Source: an uncultured Thermomicrobiales bacterium (GTDB lineage: Bacteria > Chloroflexota > Chloroflexia > Thermomicrobiales > UBA6265). From it: a stretch of 64,000 bases of DNA. Positions 53,975-63,965 of the stretch are shown here, one piece after another; the stretch's first letter is position 1; each line of letters starts with the position of its first letter. The notes under the pieces were generated by a model. The model saw only the letters and a list, made by a program, of their open reading frames with translations. It made no database searches and was not told where the DNA came from. Location of the stretch: the NCBI GenBank assembly GCA_902806335.1, contig CADCWG010000149.1:1-64000 (forward strand). Direction: 5' to 3'. The position numbers and the translations under genes were made by a program.

Positions 53975-56900
53975 TCAGGACCCGGGGGGCGGCGGCAGCG
54001 GCGGCTGGGTTGCCCCGGCCGGCGGCGTCGGCGTGACCCCCGCGGGGTCCTCGTCCGTCCCCGCACCGTCGGCGGGCGGGGTCGTCGGCGCCTCATCGCC
54101 GGGGAGTTGGTCGCGGGGCTGCGCCCGCACCGCTTCGATCTCCTGGCGGAAGACCCGGCCGGCGTCGCTGTCGGTGATCAGCAGCGAGCCGTCGCGGGCG
54201 ATGCCGACGCCGATCGGGCCGGCCAGCGGCTCGCCCTCGACCTCGGGGATAGACCGCTCCAGGCGTCCTCCCGGACCGATGACCTCGACACTGCCGGTCG
54301 CCCGGGAGCTCACGTAGAGCAACCCGTCCTCCCCGAACGCGAGGTACGGCTCGAATCCGGGGCGGCTCTGGGTCTCGGGGTCGAAGCCGAGCCCCGCCCA
54401 GGCGTCGACCGGCCACTGCTCGAGCGGCGTCCCGTCGGCGGCGAAGACGCTGATCCGGCTGTTGCCGCTGTCGGCGACGTAGACCGCGCCGTCCGGCCCG
54501 ACCGCGATCCCGACCGGCTCGATCAGCTGGTTCGGACCCTGGCCGAACCCGCCCCAGGCCCGCCGGAATGTCCCGTCGGGGCCGAAGACCTGGACCCGCT
54601 CGTTGCCGGTGTCAGTGACGTAGATCTCGTCGCCCGCGACGGCGACGGCCCGCGGCCCGAAGAAGAGCCCGGGAGAACTCTGGACCTGGGCGGGGTCGTC
54701 GCCGATGTCGGTCTCGACATCGCGGCGGCCGATCTCGCGGACGACGGCGCCGTCCGGCGAGAGGCCGACGACCACCATCCCCCAGGTGTCGGCCACGTAG
54801 ACCGTGCCGTCGGGGCCGACGGTGAGCCCGGTCGGCCCGGCGGTCACGCCGGACGTGAACTGGCGGCTGCCGAACTGGACGTTGGCGTCCTCGGAGCCTC
54901 CCCAGGTGCCGACGTACGTCCCGTCCGCCTCGTAGCGTTGCACCCGCAGGTTGTCCGAATCCACCACGTAGACGATCGAACCGTCGGGGGACGTGCCGAT
55001 GCCCCGCGGTCCGCTGAGTTGCCCCTGCCCGACGCCGGGCTCGGTGAGCTCGAACAGGTTGGTCGGCGCGGCGGGAGCCGTGCTCGGGAAGAGCCGGGCC
55101 GCGAGGTCACGGTTGAAGCCGACCGCGATCGTCTCGGCGGTGACCGGCTCGTCCAGCTCGCGGAAGAGCAGGTAGCGCGAACTCTCGAGCCAGTTCCCGG
55201 GGAAGACCACGTCCGCCGCGACGGAGCCGAGGTCGGGAGACTCGTAGGCCGGCGGCACCCGGTTGCGGAACGGGTAGTCCTCGGGGGTGTACCCGACCTC
55301 GGCCATCCCCACGTCGTCCGGCGCGATCGCCACCTCCGCGGCGACCCCCGGCGCGGTGCCCTCCGGCGCGACGAAGACGTCGGTGAAGTCGCGCAGGTAC
55401 CAGCGGAAGGGCCACTCGACCCGCTCGTCGAGCGCCACCGTCATGCCGTAGGTGCCGAAGGGGTCGCGCACGGACGAGCGGTCCACGCTGACGTCGCGGG
55501 AGAGGCGCTGGAGGCGGGAGACGAGCGGCTTCACGGAGCCGGTCGGGGTGCCCTGGGCCAGCAGCTCGGTGCCGTTGTCCACGTTGTAGAAGTTGAGCGT
55601 CATCGTCGAGCGTACCGTCACCAGGCCCAGCAGCGTCAACGCGACGAGCAGGGCGATCCGGCCGGGTTGCGCGGATCGCCCCTCGGCCGCCTCGGCGCGG
55701 CTGAGCGAGACCGCGAACGCGACGAGCCCGCCGACGACCACGAGCGCGACGAGCGCGACCTGGAGTCGGGCCTCGTTCGGGCTCACGGCCGTGTCGATCC
55801 GGTTCGCGAGGATGCCGACCCCGATCAGCCCCACCACCGCGCCGAGGATCGCCAGGTAGAGGAGGCCGCCCGCTCCACGGAGGACGTCCCGCCAGTCCAC
55901 CGCGCCGAGCAGGTTGCCGACACCCATACCGCCCAGCAGGACCAGCGGCAGCGCGACGTGGACCGCGTGCTGGGGCGCTCGACCGCTGCTGAAGGCGAAG
56001 AGCAGCAGCGTCGCGCCGAACCAGGCGGCGAAGAAGGCCCAGCTGACACCGCCGGCCCCGTCTTCGGCGTGCTCCGCGGCGTCGGCGCTGTTCGCGCTCG
56101 CGACGATGGCGAAGACGACGGCGAGAAACTCGTAGAGCAGGACCGAGAGGAGGAAGAACTGGGTCGGGGTGGGCGAGGGGGCGGTGGCCAGCAGTCGTCC
56201 CCAGTCGGCGAAGGTCTCGGCAAAGCCGGAGACGGCGTCGAGGTCGCTGAAGAAGCGCGTGAAGAGGGCAAGGGTGGTGGCCAGAAAGCCGATCGCCGCC
56301 GCCAGCAGGGCACCGGGGGTGCCGGTGAGGGCCCGGAGACCCGCCTGGACGGCGCCGCCGGGGGACGGCTGGTCAGGGGCGATCGGCTCGGCGCCGTGGG
56401 TCGGCTCGGCGGGGCGGACGACCGCCTCCGGTTCGACGCCGTCGGCGGCCGCCGCGTCGGCCGACGGTGACGCGGCGGAGCGGTCGAAGGCCAGGGCGGC
56501 GACGGCACCCACCGCGAGACCGATCAGGACGGTGATCGCGGTCGGCCCAGACGCGAGCATCGCGGCCACGGCGATGCCGGCGACCGCCGCCCAGGTCCGC
56601 GCCGACCCAGCACCGCGCCCGGGGAGCCCCGCCCGGAGGACGGCGACCACGAGGAGAAGGGCGAAGCAGGCGACGCCGATCTCCGGGTCGGCGGTCCGGG
56701 AGGCAAAGACCAGGGTCGGGGAGACGGCGATCATCCCCGCCATCCCGAGGGCGGCCGACCGGCCGACGAACGGCCGCAGCGCGAGCGCCAGCGGCAGCAG
56801 CGCCAGGCCGAGGAGCGCCGGGGCGAGGCGCGCCGTCGCGTCCGTCGCGCCGAAGAGGAAGAGCATCATGGACTGGAGCAGCAGGAAGAGTGGCGCGGTG

Positions 56901-57232
56901 GCGTCCAGGCTGTCGCCGGCGGCCAGGGGCTGACCGCGGTAGAGCGCGTACGCATCGTAGGACCGCTCGGCCTCGGCGCCCGAGAGCGCGAAGACGTCCA
57001 GCGCGGCGAGGCGGAGCGCGACCGCGGTGCCGACGATGACCGCCGCGACGACGAGCGCCACCGGCAGGGCGGCGAGGCTGACGCCACGGTCGAGCAGGGC
57101 GTCAGGCACGTCCCGGCGCCCGAGCGGTGCCGTGCCGTGGGTGCCCACGTCGATCGGCCGCCCGCGGACGGGTCGCCCCGGTTCCCCCTGGACTCCCGTG
57201 CCTACCCCTGGGTTGATCGCCGGTGACTCCAC
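53975..57232 (-). CDS. Membrane glycosyltransferase-like protein fused to NHL beta-propeller
   Basis: 1085 aa from GTG 57232 with GAGGAGG 10 nt upstream. Residues about 45-600 hold around a dozen TM helices in the pattern of GT-C/PMT-like enzymes; the first outer loop SGAEAERSYDAYALYRG keeps only the Glu of the usual D-E pair. Then a soluble part with WPFRWYLRDF, and from about 720 to 1035 an NHL-type propeller (YVADTWGMVVVGLSPDG, IYVTDTGNERVQVFGPDG, YVADSGNSRISVFAADG). A Pro/Thr-rich tail ends the protein. It likely sits in the membrane with the propeller outside. Follows the TIGR03663-like gene by 97 bp. Confidence 0.85.
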   Translation of the reverse strand: MESPAINPGVGTGVQGEPGRPVRGRPIDVGTHGTAPLGRRDVPDALLDRGVSLAALPVALVVAAVIVGTAVALRLAALDVFALSGAEAERSYDAYALYRGQPLAAGDSLDATAPLFLLLQSMMLFLFGATDATARLAPALLGLALLPLALALRPFVGRSAALGMAGMIAVSPTLVFASRTADPEIGVACFALLLVVAVLRAGLPGRGAGSARTWAAVAGIAVAAMLASGPTAITVLIGLAVGAVAALAFDRSAASPSADAAAADGVEPEAVVRPAEPTHGAEPIAPDQPSPGGAVQAGLRALTGTPGALLAAAIGFLATTLALFTRFFSDLDAVSGFAETFADWGRLLATAPSPTPTQFFLLSVLLYEFLAVVFAIVASANSADAAEHAEDGAGGVSWAFFAAWFGATLLLFAFSSGRAPQHAVHVALPLVLLGGMGVGNLLGAVDWRDVLRGAGGLLYLAILGAVVGLIGVGILANRIDTAVSPNEARLQVALVALVVVGGLVAFAVSLSRAEAAEGRSAQPGRIALLVALTLLGLVTVRSTMTLNFYNVDNGTELLAQGTPTGSVKPLVSRLQRLSRDVSVDRSSVRDPFGTYGMTVALDERVEWPFRWYLRDFTDVFVAPEGTAPGVAAEVAIAPDDVGMAEVGYTPEDYPFRNRVPPAYESPDLGSVAADVVFPGNWLESSRYLLFRELDEPVTAETIAVGFNRDLAARLFPSTAPAAPTNLFELTEPGVGQGQLSGPRGIGTSPDGSIVYVVDSDNLRVQRYEADGTYVGTWGGSEDANVQFGSRQFTSGVTAGPTGLTVGPDGTVYVADTWGMVVVGLSPDGAVVREIGRRDVETDIGDDPAQVQSSPGLFFGPRAVAVAGDEIYVTDTGNERVQVFGPDGTFRRAWGGFGQGPNQLIEPVGIAVGPDGAVYVADSGNSRISVFAADGTPLEQWPVDAWAGLGFDPETQSRPGFEPYLAFGEDGLLYVSSRATGSVEVIGPGGRLERSIPEVEGEPLAGPIGVGIARDGSLLITDSDAGRVFRQEIEAVRAQPRDQLPGDEAPTTPPADGAGTDEDPAGVTPTPPAGATQPPLPPPPGS

Positions 57233-57329
57233 GGTGCGCTGGCCTCCTCGGGCGATGATGACGGGTGACGGCGCGCGCGGGGCGCGCGGCCGGGTCGGCG
57301 CGCTCGCCCCGCTTGACGGTCGCTCCCGC

Positions 57330-60032
57330 CTAGTACTGGTAGTGGATCGAGTTGTAGAGCGGGACCAGGTCGTTCCGGACATACATCGTGTAGTGGAAGT
57401 CGATCGATCCCGGCGTGTTGATGTTGCCCTGGTTGTCGGGGGTCGTGTCGGTGGGCAGTTCGCGGTACATCACGAGGCGCCACAGGCGCTGCTGGCCCTC
57501 GGCGGTGAAGCCGTAGGCGATCGAGTCACCGACCGAGGCGAGCACGTCGAGGATCCCGTGCGGACGGCTCGCGTCGCCCCAGGCCGAGCTGCTCGGCGCG
57601 AGCTCAGGCGCGATCGCGAAGTGGCGGTAGACGGCGTCCTCCGGCTCGTGCCAGCGCAGCACGTACTCCTGGGCGGTGTAGCCGGACATAACACGCTGCC
57701 AGCCGCCGACGTCGCCGTTGGGGATGATCACGACGGCCGCCTCCGGTGGGGTCGACTGGCTGCCGCCCACCTGGCGCTTGTTGGGGAAGTCGCGGAGGTA
57801 CCACCAGAGCGGCCAGTTGACGTCGTCGCCGAACCAGACCTCGAGGTCACGACCGCCGGTCAGCTCCATCGAGAGCTGGGTGACCTCGTTGACCATCCTG
57901 GTCACGTCGGGTGAGGTGGTGTTGTAGATGAGGCTGTCGCGGGGGGTGTCGCCTTCGAGGAAGCTGAGCCGCCAGGCCCCGTGGACCTGCAGCAGCAGCA
58001 GGCCCACCACCAGCGCCGCGACGACGCCCCGGCTGGTGGCCCGCGCGCCGCGCAACAGCCAGGCCGCGGCCACCAGCCCGACCGCGGCCAGCGGCGGCAG
58101 CGCCAGCAGCCACCAGTCGTCTCGAGCCGCGGGGGCAAGTTCCCGCACCCAGTAGGTGAAGCGGTCGCCGTCGGGCTGCGTCACTTCCCGCTGGGCGAAG
58201 CTCGGGTAGGTGAGGCGCCCGGCGAGGAGCAGCCAACCGCCGCCGAGCACCAACAGCCCCGCGACCAGGGCCGGCCCGACCCACCCCAGCCCCGCGGGCG
58301 AGGCCGCCTCCCGTCGCGCGCGGTGGGCTGCGACTCGGCGCTCGGCGATCTCACCGACCAGCCCGGCGGCGAGCAGGGTGAGGGGCAGCGTGAAGTGGAC
58401 GATCAGCCACGGCATCTTCTCGCCGGCGTAGGAGAGCCCGGCGAAGATGCCGACGAACCAGACCGCGAGGAACAGGTTGAAGGTCAGGCGCGCGTTGGCG
58501 ACCGAGGCGTCCGGCGCCGCGCCGTTGCCGGCCCCGCCGGCCGAGGATCGGGCGCCGCCGGGGGCGAAGCCGCCGAGCGCTTCCGCCAAGCGGGTCCGGG
58601 ACCGCCACAGCGTGAGGGCGATCGCGGCCAGGCCGAGCGCGAGCGCGACCACCTCGTACTGGGGGGTCAGGGTGATGAAGTAGAACCAGGGCTGGTCGCC
58701 GCGGCGGACGCCCTGCTGGCCGAGCCAGTAGAGGAGTGTGCCGTCGGTCGCGATCGTCGCCGTCGCGAGGCCCCGCAGGTTCGTGAACATCGTCGTGAAG
58801 AGCGGCACGAAGATGGCGGCCCCGGCGATGAACGCGGCCCGGAGCCCCGATCGGTCCGCCCACGCGTGGGCGACCCCGCGTTCGATCGACCCGTGGGCAC
58901 CCTGGCCGAGCAGGGCGGTCACCCAGCCGCGAGGGGCGCCGGTGCCGTCGTCCTCGCCCGCGGCCGGCCCGGCGGCCCGGCGCGCGACCAGCCAGCTCGC
59001 CGCGAGGAAGGCGACCCCCAGGGCGAGCAGGCTCAGGACCAGCGGGTGGGTCAGCAGGTCCACGTAGAACTGGCGCTGGTTCTCGTTGGTCGGCGCCGGC
59101 GACGACTGGCCACTGCCATCCCAGGGGATCGCCGGCAGGGGACCAGACTGCGGGCGCACCAGGAGGAGCACCGCGCCACCGAGCGCCAGGAGTGCCACGT
59201 TGATCGGGATCAGCGGCCGCAGCCGGCCGAGCAGCAGGCCGCCGTAGAGGAAACCGCCGAAGACCGCGAGCACCGCGAAGATGATCTCGTGGTTCGTGAA
59301 CAGGAAGCCGATCGACGCGCCGCCGAGCACCAGCCAGCGCCGCTCGGGGACCTCGAGGTAGCGGACGATGGCGATGAAGAGCACCAGGCTGCCGACGACC
59401 GTGTACATGTCGTGCCGGATGTAGCGGCTGTAGTAGAGGAACGACGGGGAGACCAGGAACAGCGCCGACGCGGCCAGCGCCCCCCACCGGCCCAGGAAGC
59501 GGTCGCCCCGCAGCAGCCAGGGCAGCGCGACCAGCGCCACGCCGAAGGCGGCCGGGACGTAGCGGCTGGTGGCGTCGTTGTCCCCAAAGAGGGTGTAGAT
59601 CAGCGCGTTGGCGTGGAACAGGAACGGCCCGTGCATCAGCGGGTCGTGCACGTAGCCGGTGCCCGTCGCGAGCAGCCACGAGTAATAGGTGTGGAGACTC
59701 TCGTCGTGGTGGAGAGCACGGGAGCCGAGGTCCCAGAACCGGGTCACCAGCGCCGCCACGATCAGGAGCAGGTAGAGGGCGCCCTCGACCGTGAGGCGCG
59801 GCGCGTGGGCGCGGACCCGCGCCGCCGGGGCGGCGATCACGGCTGAGGCGCGCTGGCCGCTCGTCGTGCCGGCGGGACGGGTGTGGCGCGGGGGAGGCGC
59901 GGTGCCGGGAAGAGCGCTCGCCGCGGCGACCGCACCCCCGGCGAAGGCGGGCGCGCTCGCCGAGGTCTGGGCTCCGGTTGGCTCGCTGGCGGAGCGGGGA
60001 CGCGTTCGGGGCCGGGACGGTGGCTGGGCCAA
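57330..60032 (-). CDS. TIGR03663-type membrane glycosyltransferase
   Basis: 900 aa. A Pro/Ala-rich cytoplasmic N-terminus (about 80 aa), then many TMs. The GT-C catalytic loop SRALHHDESLHTYYSWLLA has the D110-E111 pair after TM1. The C-terminal soluble domain holds WPLWWYLRDF, shared with the downstream fusion gene. This family (Agl23-like) is found next to cell-surface polysaccharide or lipoglycan genes in Chloroflexota and Archaea; the lipid-linked donor and acceptor are unknown. TTG at 60032 is picked for AGGGAG upstream; the frame is open much further, so the start is unsure. Confidence 0.88.
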   Translation of the reverse strand: MAQPPSRPRTRPRSASEPTGAQTSASAPAFAGGAVAAASALPGTAPPPRHTRPAGTTSGQRASAVIAAPAARVRAHAPRLTVEGALYLLLIVAALVTRFWDLGSRALHHDESLHTYYSWLLATGTGYVHDPLMHGPFLFHANALIYTLFGDNDATSRYVPAAFGVALVALPWLLRGDRFLGRWGALAASALFLVSPSFLYYSRYIRHDMYTVVGSLVLFIAIVRYLEVPERRWLVLGGASIGFLFTNHEIIFAVLAVFGGFLYGGLLLGRLRPLIPINVALLALGGAVLLLVRPQSGPLPAIPWDGSGQSSPAPTNENQRQFYVDLLTHPLVLSLLALGVAFLAASWLVARRAAGPAAGEDDGTGAPRGWVTALLGQGAHGSIERGVAHAWADRSGLRAAFIAGAAIFVPLFTTMFTNLRGLATATIATDGTLLYWLGQQGVRRGDQPWFYFITLTPQYEVVALALGLAAIALTLWRSRTRLAEALGGFAPGGARSSAGGAGNGAAPDASVANARLTFNLFLAVWFVGIFAGLSYAGEKMPWLIVHFTLPLTLLAAGLVGEIAERRVAAHRARREAASPAGLGWVGPALVAGLLVLGGGWLLLAGRLTYPSFAQREVTQPDGDRFTYWVRELAPAARDDWWLLALPPLAAVGLVAAAWLLRGARATSRGVVAALVVGLLLLQVHGAWRLSFLEGDTPRDSLIYNTTSPDVTRMVNEVTQLSMELTGGRDLEVWFGDDVNWPLWWYLRDFPNKRQVGGSQSTPPEAAVVIIPNGDVGGWQRVMSGYTAQEYVLRWHEPEDAVYRHFAIAPELAPSSSAWGDASRPHGILDVLASVGDSIAYGFTAEGQQRLWRLVMYRELPTDTTPDNQGNINTPGSIDFHYTMYVRNDLVPLYNSIHYQY

Positions 60033-60504
60033 AGTTCGCTCCCTGGGTGCTCGCCGCCGCGACCGGGCGGCCCGTGATCGTGTATTCGCGACGGCGCGCG
60101 ACCACCGCCGCCTCGACCGGATGGGAGGCGGGACCGGCAGGAGACCACGGTGCGCGGCGACCCCCGCCGGGGACGAGCCACGGACGGGGCGGCACCTCTG
60201 GGCAAACGCGTGCCACCGAATCCTACCATCCGGGCGGGCGCGGGGGCGTCCCCGGCCGGTCGCCCGGCGGGGTTCCGTCGGAGAAGACGCCCACGGTCCC
60301 ATCGAGGTTACACCGCGGGGTTTCCGGGATGTGCATGACCGCCGCGAGGTGTCGACCGGTCGGGACCGCGCAACCGGCACGCGTCGTGCACACGCCGCCC
60401 CCGGCGGCGCGCGTTCGCGCGGCCACGGGATGGCGACGGTGTCCGGGCCCGGGGAGACGGGGCCGGCCCGAGCGCGCGCCGCGGCAACCGAGGGGGTTCA
60501 TGCG
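60033..60504. other. Divergent intergenic region upstream of TIGR03663 gene and acidic protein
   Basis: No supported gene. The only feature noted is the GAGGGGG ribosome-binding site (60491-60496) for the small acidic protein. If the upstream in-frame starts were used, part of this region would code for the glycosyltransferase N-terminus. Confidence 0.35.
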
Positions 60505-60819
60505 ATGGCCGAGAACGAGACGGACATGGGGCAGGGCGGGTCGAAGGACCCGGCCGAGCAGGCGTCACTGGCGCGGGAGATCGGCGAGGAGCTGACCGAC
60601 GCCTTCGCCGAGTACGTCGGCGGGCAGCTGTCGTTCGCCGAGCTGACGTTCCTCACCTACGGGGCGCTGGAGGACCTCCACACCGTCCGCCAGGGCGAGT
60701 ACGAACTGGTCGACAACGACGACGAGGATGAGGACGATCCCGACGACGGATACGACATCGTGGAGGCCACCGCCGAGCAGGAGGACCTCGCCCAGGAGCC
60801 CAGCCGCGAGGGACGTTGA
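60505..60819 (+). CDS. Small acidic hypothetical protein (104 aa)
   Basis: 104 aa from ATG 60505 with GAGGGGG 8 nt upstream. N-terminal helix SLAREIGEELTDAFAEYVGG, then LSFAELTFLTYGALEDLH, then a very acidic stretch (DNDDEDEDDPDDGYD) and acidic C-terminus. No family recognised. The strong acidity and helical N-half suggest a protein-binding regulator; its function is unknown. Divergent from the large glycosyltransferase pair. Confidence 0.72.
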   Translation: MAENETDMGQGGSKDPAEQASLAREIGEELTDAFAEYVGGQLSFAELTFLTYGALEDLHTVRQGEYELVDNDDEDEDDPDDGYDIVEATAEQEDLAQEPSREGR

Positions 60820-61384
60820 TCCCGAGTCGAGGCGGTGCTGGCATCGCACCGCTTCCGCCGCGGACCCCGGGGAACCGCGTTCCGCGGCTCCGGGCAGGTG
60901 CGGACCACGTCGCGTGATGGCGCGGCGCGGGCAGGCGACGCCGGGCGACGGCTGATCCGCCACCTTCGGCGGGACCTGCTGCTGGTGGCTCCGAACAACG
61001 GGGGGTCGTGCCGACGCGGTTCTCGCGAGAGCAGACGGCGGTCACCGGGGCCGCCGACCCTCGCGCCGGGACGAGGGGTGCTCGGGCGTCGACCGAGCGG
61101 AACACCGCGCGCCGCGCTCGCCGGGCCCGACCCACACCCAATCCGGGTGATCGCCGGGGCGTCGCTCGGCGGCCTCGCAGCCAGCATCAGCCGGCGTCGT
61201 CCCTGAGCCGCTGTCCTTGGAGCTTTCCCCGGTGGGACGTGGCCGTCCCAGCGCCCCGAGATCACCACCGATCACCCGGAACCGGTCCCGGGCGACCGAT
61301 GAGACGCGGGGGCGGCCCTTGGGGGCCGCCCCCGCTCATTCTCGCCCTCGCGGTCGGTGCCGCTCGTCCTGCGGGAGGTGTCGG
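60820..61384. other. Intergenic region with DUF2231 terminator
   Basis: 565 bp with no supported gene. The only clear structure is the hairpin at 61306-61335. Confidence 0.45.
61306..61335 (-). terminator. 13-bp perfect hairpin after DUF2231 gene
   Basis: Arms 61306-61318 and 61323-61335, loop TTGG, about 50 bp past the DUF2231 stop. No T-run on the minus strand. Confidence 0.6.
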
Positions 61385-61996
61385 TCAGATCTGGGGCGTC
61401 AAACTGTCGGACTGGTCGCCGGCGGGCGGGTGGGTGCTCCCGGCGGAGGTGGCGCCCTCGGCGGGGGTGACCTCGGCCGGGGCGGCTTCCGCCAGGCGGT
61501 CGAACGCGGCCTCCAGGCGCTCGTCGCCGGGCAGCTTCAGTTCCGGGGCCGCCGCGATCGGGTCGACGCCGTGGACCCGCACACCCTGGTGGTAGATGAG
61601 CGACGCGCCGTACCACGAGGAGACGAGCAGCCCGCCCGTGCCAATGGCGGAGAGGGCGACCGGCACCGCCCCGGTCGGCACCGGCTTGCCGCGGCGCAGC
61701 AGCAGGTTGATCGCGTTCAGGACCAGCAGGACCACGTTGAGCGAGGCGTGCACGTTGGCCAGGCGCTTGGTCTTCCCGCCCGGAGGCAGCGCGAAGTAGT
61801 CGCCGGCGCCGGCGGCGGCGGCCACGGCCGCCCCGGCGGTGCCGCTGACGAGCCCGAAGTAGGCGGCCTCGGCGTACGCCTTCCGCCCTGTCGCCAGATG
61901 CAGCACGTCGAGCACGAAGCTGAAGGGCAGCAGCCCCAGCGGGACATGGACGAGCTGCGGGTGGAGCGGGTGTCCGGCAACGGTCAGCTTGGCCAT
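61385..61996 (-). CDS. DUF2231 membrane protein
   Basis: 203 aa from ATG 61996 with GGAGACG upstream. Four predicted TMs and the DUF2231 hallmark GHPLHPQLVHVPLGLLPFSF with three conserved His near the first helix, plus NVHASLNVVLLVLNAINLLL. The C-terminal 50 aa are hydrophilic and extend beyond the usual domain. Members are often linked to electron-transfer or heme-containing membrane systems; here it is divergent from the ammonium channel. Function unproven. Confidence 0.86.
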   Translation of the reverse strand: MAKLTVAGHPLHPQLVHVPLGLLPFSFVLDVLHLATGRKAYAEAAYFGLVSGTAGAAVAAAAGAGDYFALPPGGKTKRLANVHASLNVVLLVLNAINLLLRRGKPVPTGAVPVALSAIGTGGLLVSSWYGASLIYHQGVRVHGVDPIAAAPELKLPGDERLEAAFDRLAEAAPAEVTPAEGATSAGSTHPPAGDQSDSLTPQI

Positions 61997-62383
61997 CGGG
62001 CGTCTCCTACTACGGCACGCGGGTCGACGACGGCCCGGGGACAGCGAGGCCTGGCCCGTCCCGCCCGGCCTCGGGACACCGCCGGCGGCGGGACAGCTCC
62101 CGGTGGGCGACGCGTTGCACGGGGGGTGCCAGAGTCGCCTGCGCGGCGACCCATCGTCTCCTCCTCTCGCACCGGGGACCGGACGCTCGGTGGTCCCAGC
62201 GACAGCGCCGTCGCCTCTCTGGTTCGGCATCGACGACCATGCGGCCGCGCTGGGCAACGTGCACAACAGCCACGATCGGATTGGGCGGAATCGCACGTAC
62301 CCGTGGCCGCGGTGGCTCTCTAGACTCCCTTTAGTCCCAGATCTGGTGGATGGTCGCAGCTTGGCGAGCCTGGAGGGGCGTGC
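61997..62383. other. Divergent promoter region, DUF2231 / amt
   Basis: 387 bp without a supported gene. TAGACT at 62321-62326 is a weak -10 candidate for amt; no sigma-54 site (GG-N10-GC with context) was recognised. Confidence 0.35.
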
Positions 62384-63622
62384 ATGCCCAGTGAGATCAA
62401 CGCGGGCGATACCGCGTGGGTGCTGATGTCGGCGGCGCTGGTGATGCTGATGACGCCGGCGTTGGGCTTCTTCTACGCCGGATTGGTCCGCCGGGAGAAC
62501 GTCCTGACGACCATCATGCACAGCTTCACCATCCTCGCGATCATCAGTGTCCAGTGGGTCCTCTGGGGCTACACCCTCTCCTTCGGTCCCGATCAGGGCG
62601 GCTTCATCGGCAACCTCGACTGGTTCGGCCTGGACGGCGTCGGCCAGACGGCGAACCCGGACTACTCCGCGACGATCCCGCACCTCGCCTTCATGATGTT
62701 CCAGGGCATGTTCGCGATCATCACGCCGGCGCTGATCACCGGCGCGTTCGCCGAGCGGTTCCGCTTCAAGGCGCTGGTGATCTTCACCGTCGCCTGGTCG
62801 ACGCTGGTCTACGCGCCGGTCGCCCACTGGGTCTGGGCCGTCGGCGGCTGGCTGCGCGACTTCGGGGCGCTCGACTTCGCCGGCGGCACCGTCGTCCACA
62901 TCACCTCGGGCGTCTCGGCGCTGGTGGCCGCCGCGGTCCTCGGCAAGCGGCACGTCGTCCGCCGGGGTGAGGAGACCGAGCCGCACAACCTGACCTACAC
63001 CGTGCTCGGGGCCGGCGTGCTCTGGTTCGGGTGGTTCGGCTTCAACGCCGGGAGCGCGCTCGCCGCGAACGGCCTCGCCGCCAACGCGCTGGTCGTGACC
63101 AACACCGCGGCCGCGATGGGCGCGCTGACCTGGACCATGGTCAGCTGGCTCCGCGGCGGGAACCCCAGCGTCCTCGGCGCGGCGGCCGGCGCGGTGGCCG
63201 GGCTGGTGGCGATCACCCCCGCCTCCGGGTACGTCAGCGCGGGTTCGGCGGTGCTGATCGGCGCCGGTGCCGGCCTGTTCTGCTCCTACGGCATCGACCT
63301 CGTGAAGAAGGTGCTCGGGGTGGACGACGCCCTGGACGTCTTCGCGGTCCACGGGATCGGTGGCATCTGGGGAGCTCTCGCGACCGGGTTGTTCGCCGAC
63401 GTGCGGATCAACGAGTTCGGCGACGACGGGCTCTTCTACGGCAACCCCGCGCAGCTCTGGGAGCAGGCCGTCGCGGTCGGCGTGGTCGCGGCCTTCGCCG
63501 GGGTGGTCACGTTCGTGATTCTCAAGGCGATCGAGTACACCGTCGGTCTCCGCGTCTCCGAGCGTGAGGAGTCTCTCGGCCTCGACTCCACCACCCACGG
63601 CGAGTACGGGTACCAGCTTTAG
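62384..63622 (+). CDS. amt: Ammonium transporter (Amt/Mep/Rh)
   Basis: 412-aa 11-TM channel that takes up ammonium. Pore residues: first pore His H172 in TVVHITSGVSALV, the second in FAVHGIGGIWGALATG, and the phenylalanine gate region in FMMFQGMFAIITPALITGAFAER. The N-terminus GDTAWVLMSAALVMLMTPALGFFYAGLVRREN is classical but lacks a cleaved signal. The ATG follows GGAGGGG. No GlnK/PII gene follows in this window, unusual for amt loci; a 44-aa peptide lies downstream instead. Confidence 0.96.
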   Translation: MPSEINAGDTAWVLMSAALVMLMTPALGFFYAGLVRRENVLTTIMHSFTILAIISVQWVLWGYTLSFGPDQGGFIGNLDWFGLDGVGQTANPDYSATIPHLAFMMFQGMFAIITPALITGAFAERFRFKALVIFTVAWSTLVYAPVAHWVWAVGGWLRDFGALDFAGGTVVHITSGVSALVAAAVLGKRHVVRRGEETEPHNLTYTVLGAGVLWFGWFGFNAGSALAANGLAANALVVTNTAAAMGALTWTMVSWLRGGNPSVLGAAAGAVAGLVAITPASGYVSAGSAVLIGAGAGLFCSYGIDLVKKVLGVDDALDVFAVHGIGGIWGALATGLFADVRINEFGDDGLFYGNPAQLWEQAVAVGVVAAFAGVVTFVILKAIEYTVGLRVSEREESLGLDSTTHGEYGYQL

Positions 63623-63690
63623 CGTCTCGTTGGTCGCCTGGCGCACCGGCAAGCCCTGCCGGCGCGCCGTACCGTCAGGAGCGCACCGCC

Positions 63691-63825
63691 ATGGAGATCG
63701 TCGCCCTTCTCGTCTTCCTTGCCGTGATCGCCTCCGCGATCCTCGCGCCGTCTCCCTCCACCGTCCACCCGGAACCGACCCCGTCGCTCAAGCTCAAAGA
63801 GCGCGGCGCGGTCCCCTCGACCTAA
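63691..63825 (+). CDS. 44-aa single-TM peptide downstream of amt
   Basis: Begins MEIVALLVFLAVIASAILAP, an apolar helix, then a hydrophilic Pro-rich tail ending KERGAVPST. GGAG lies about 11 nt before the ATG, 68 bp after amt. Co-directional and probably co-transcribed. Similar to small membrane peptides of unknown role; its partner could be the ammonium channel (inference). Confidence 0.6.
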   Translation: MEIVALLVFLAVIASAILAPSPSTVHPEPTPSLKLKERGAVPST

Positions 63826-63965
63826 CACCGGGTCGGGACAGCCAGCGCCGGCGCGGACCGAGACGTCGCGGGGGTCGGCACCAGCCGACCCCCGCCCTGT
63901 TGGTAGCTCGGTTCCTCTCGGGAGCGGGGATGCCGCGGGAGCGTTAATCGTCTCGCACAACTATC

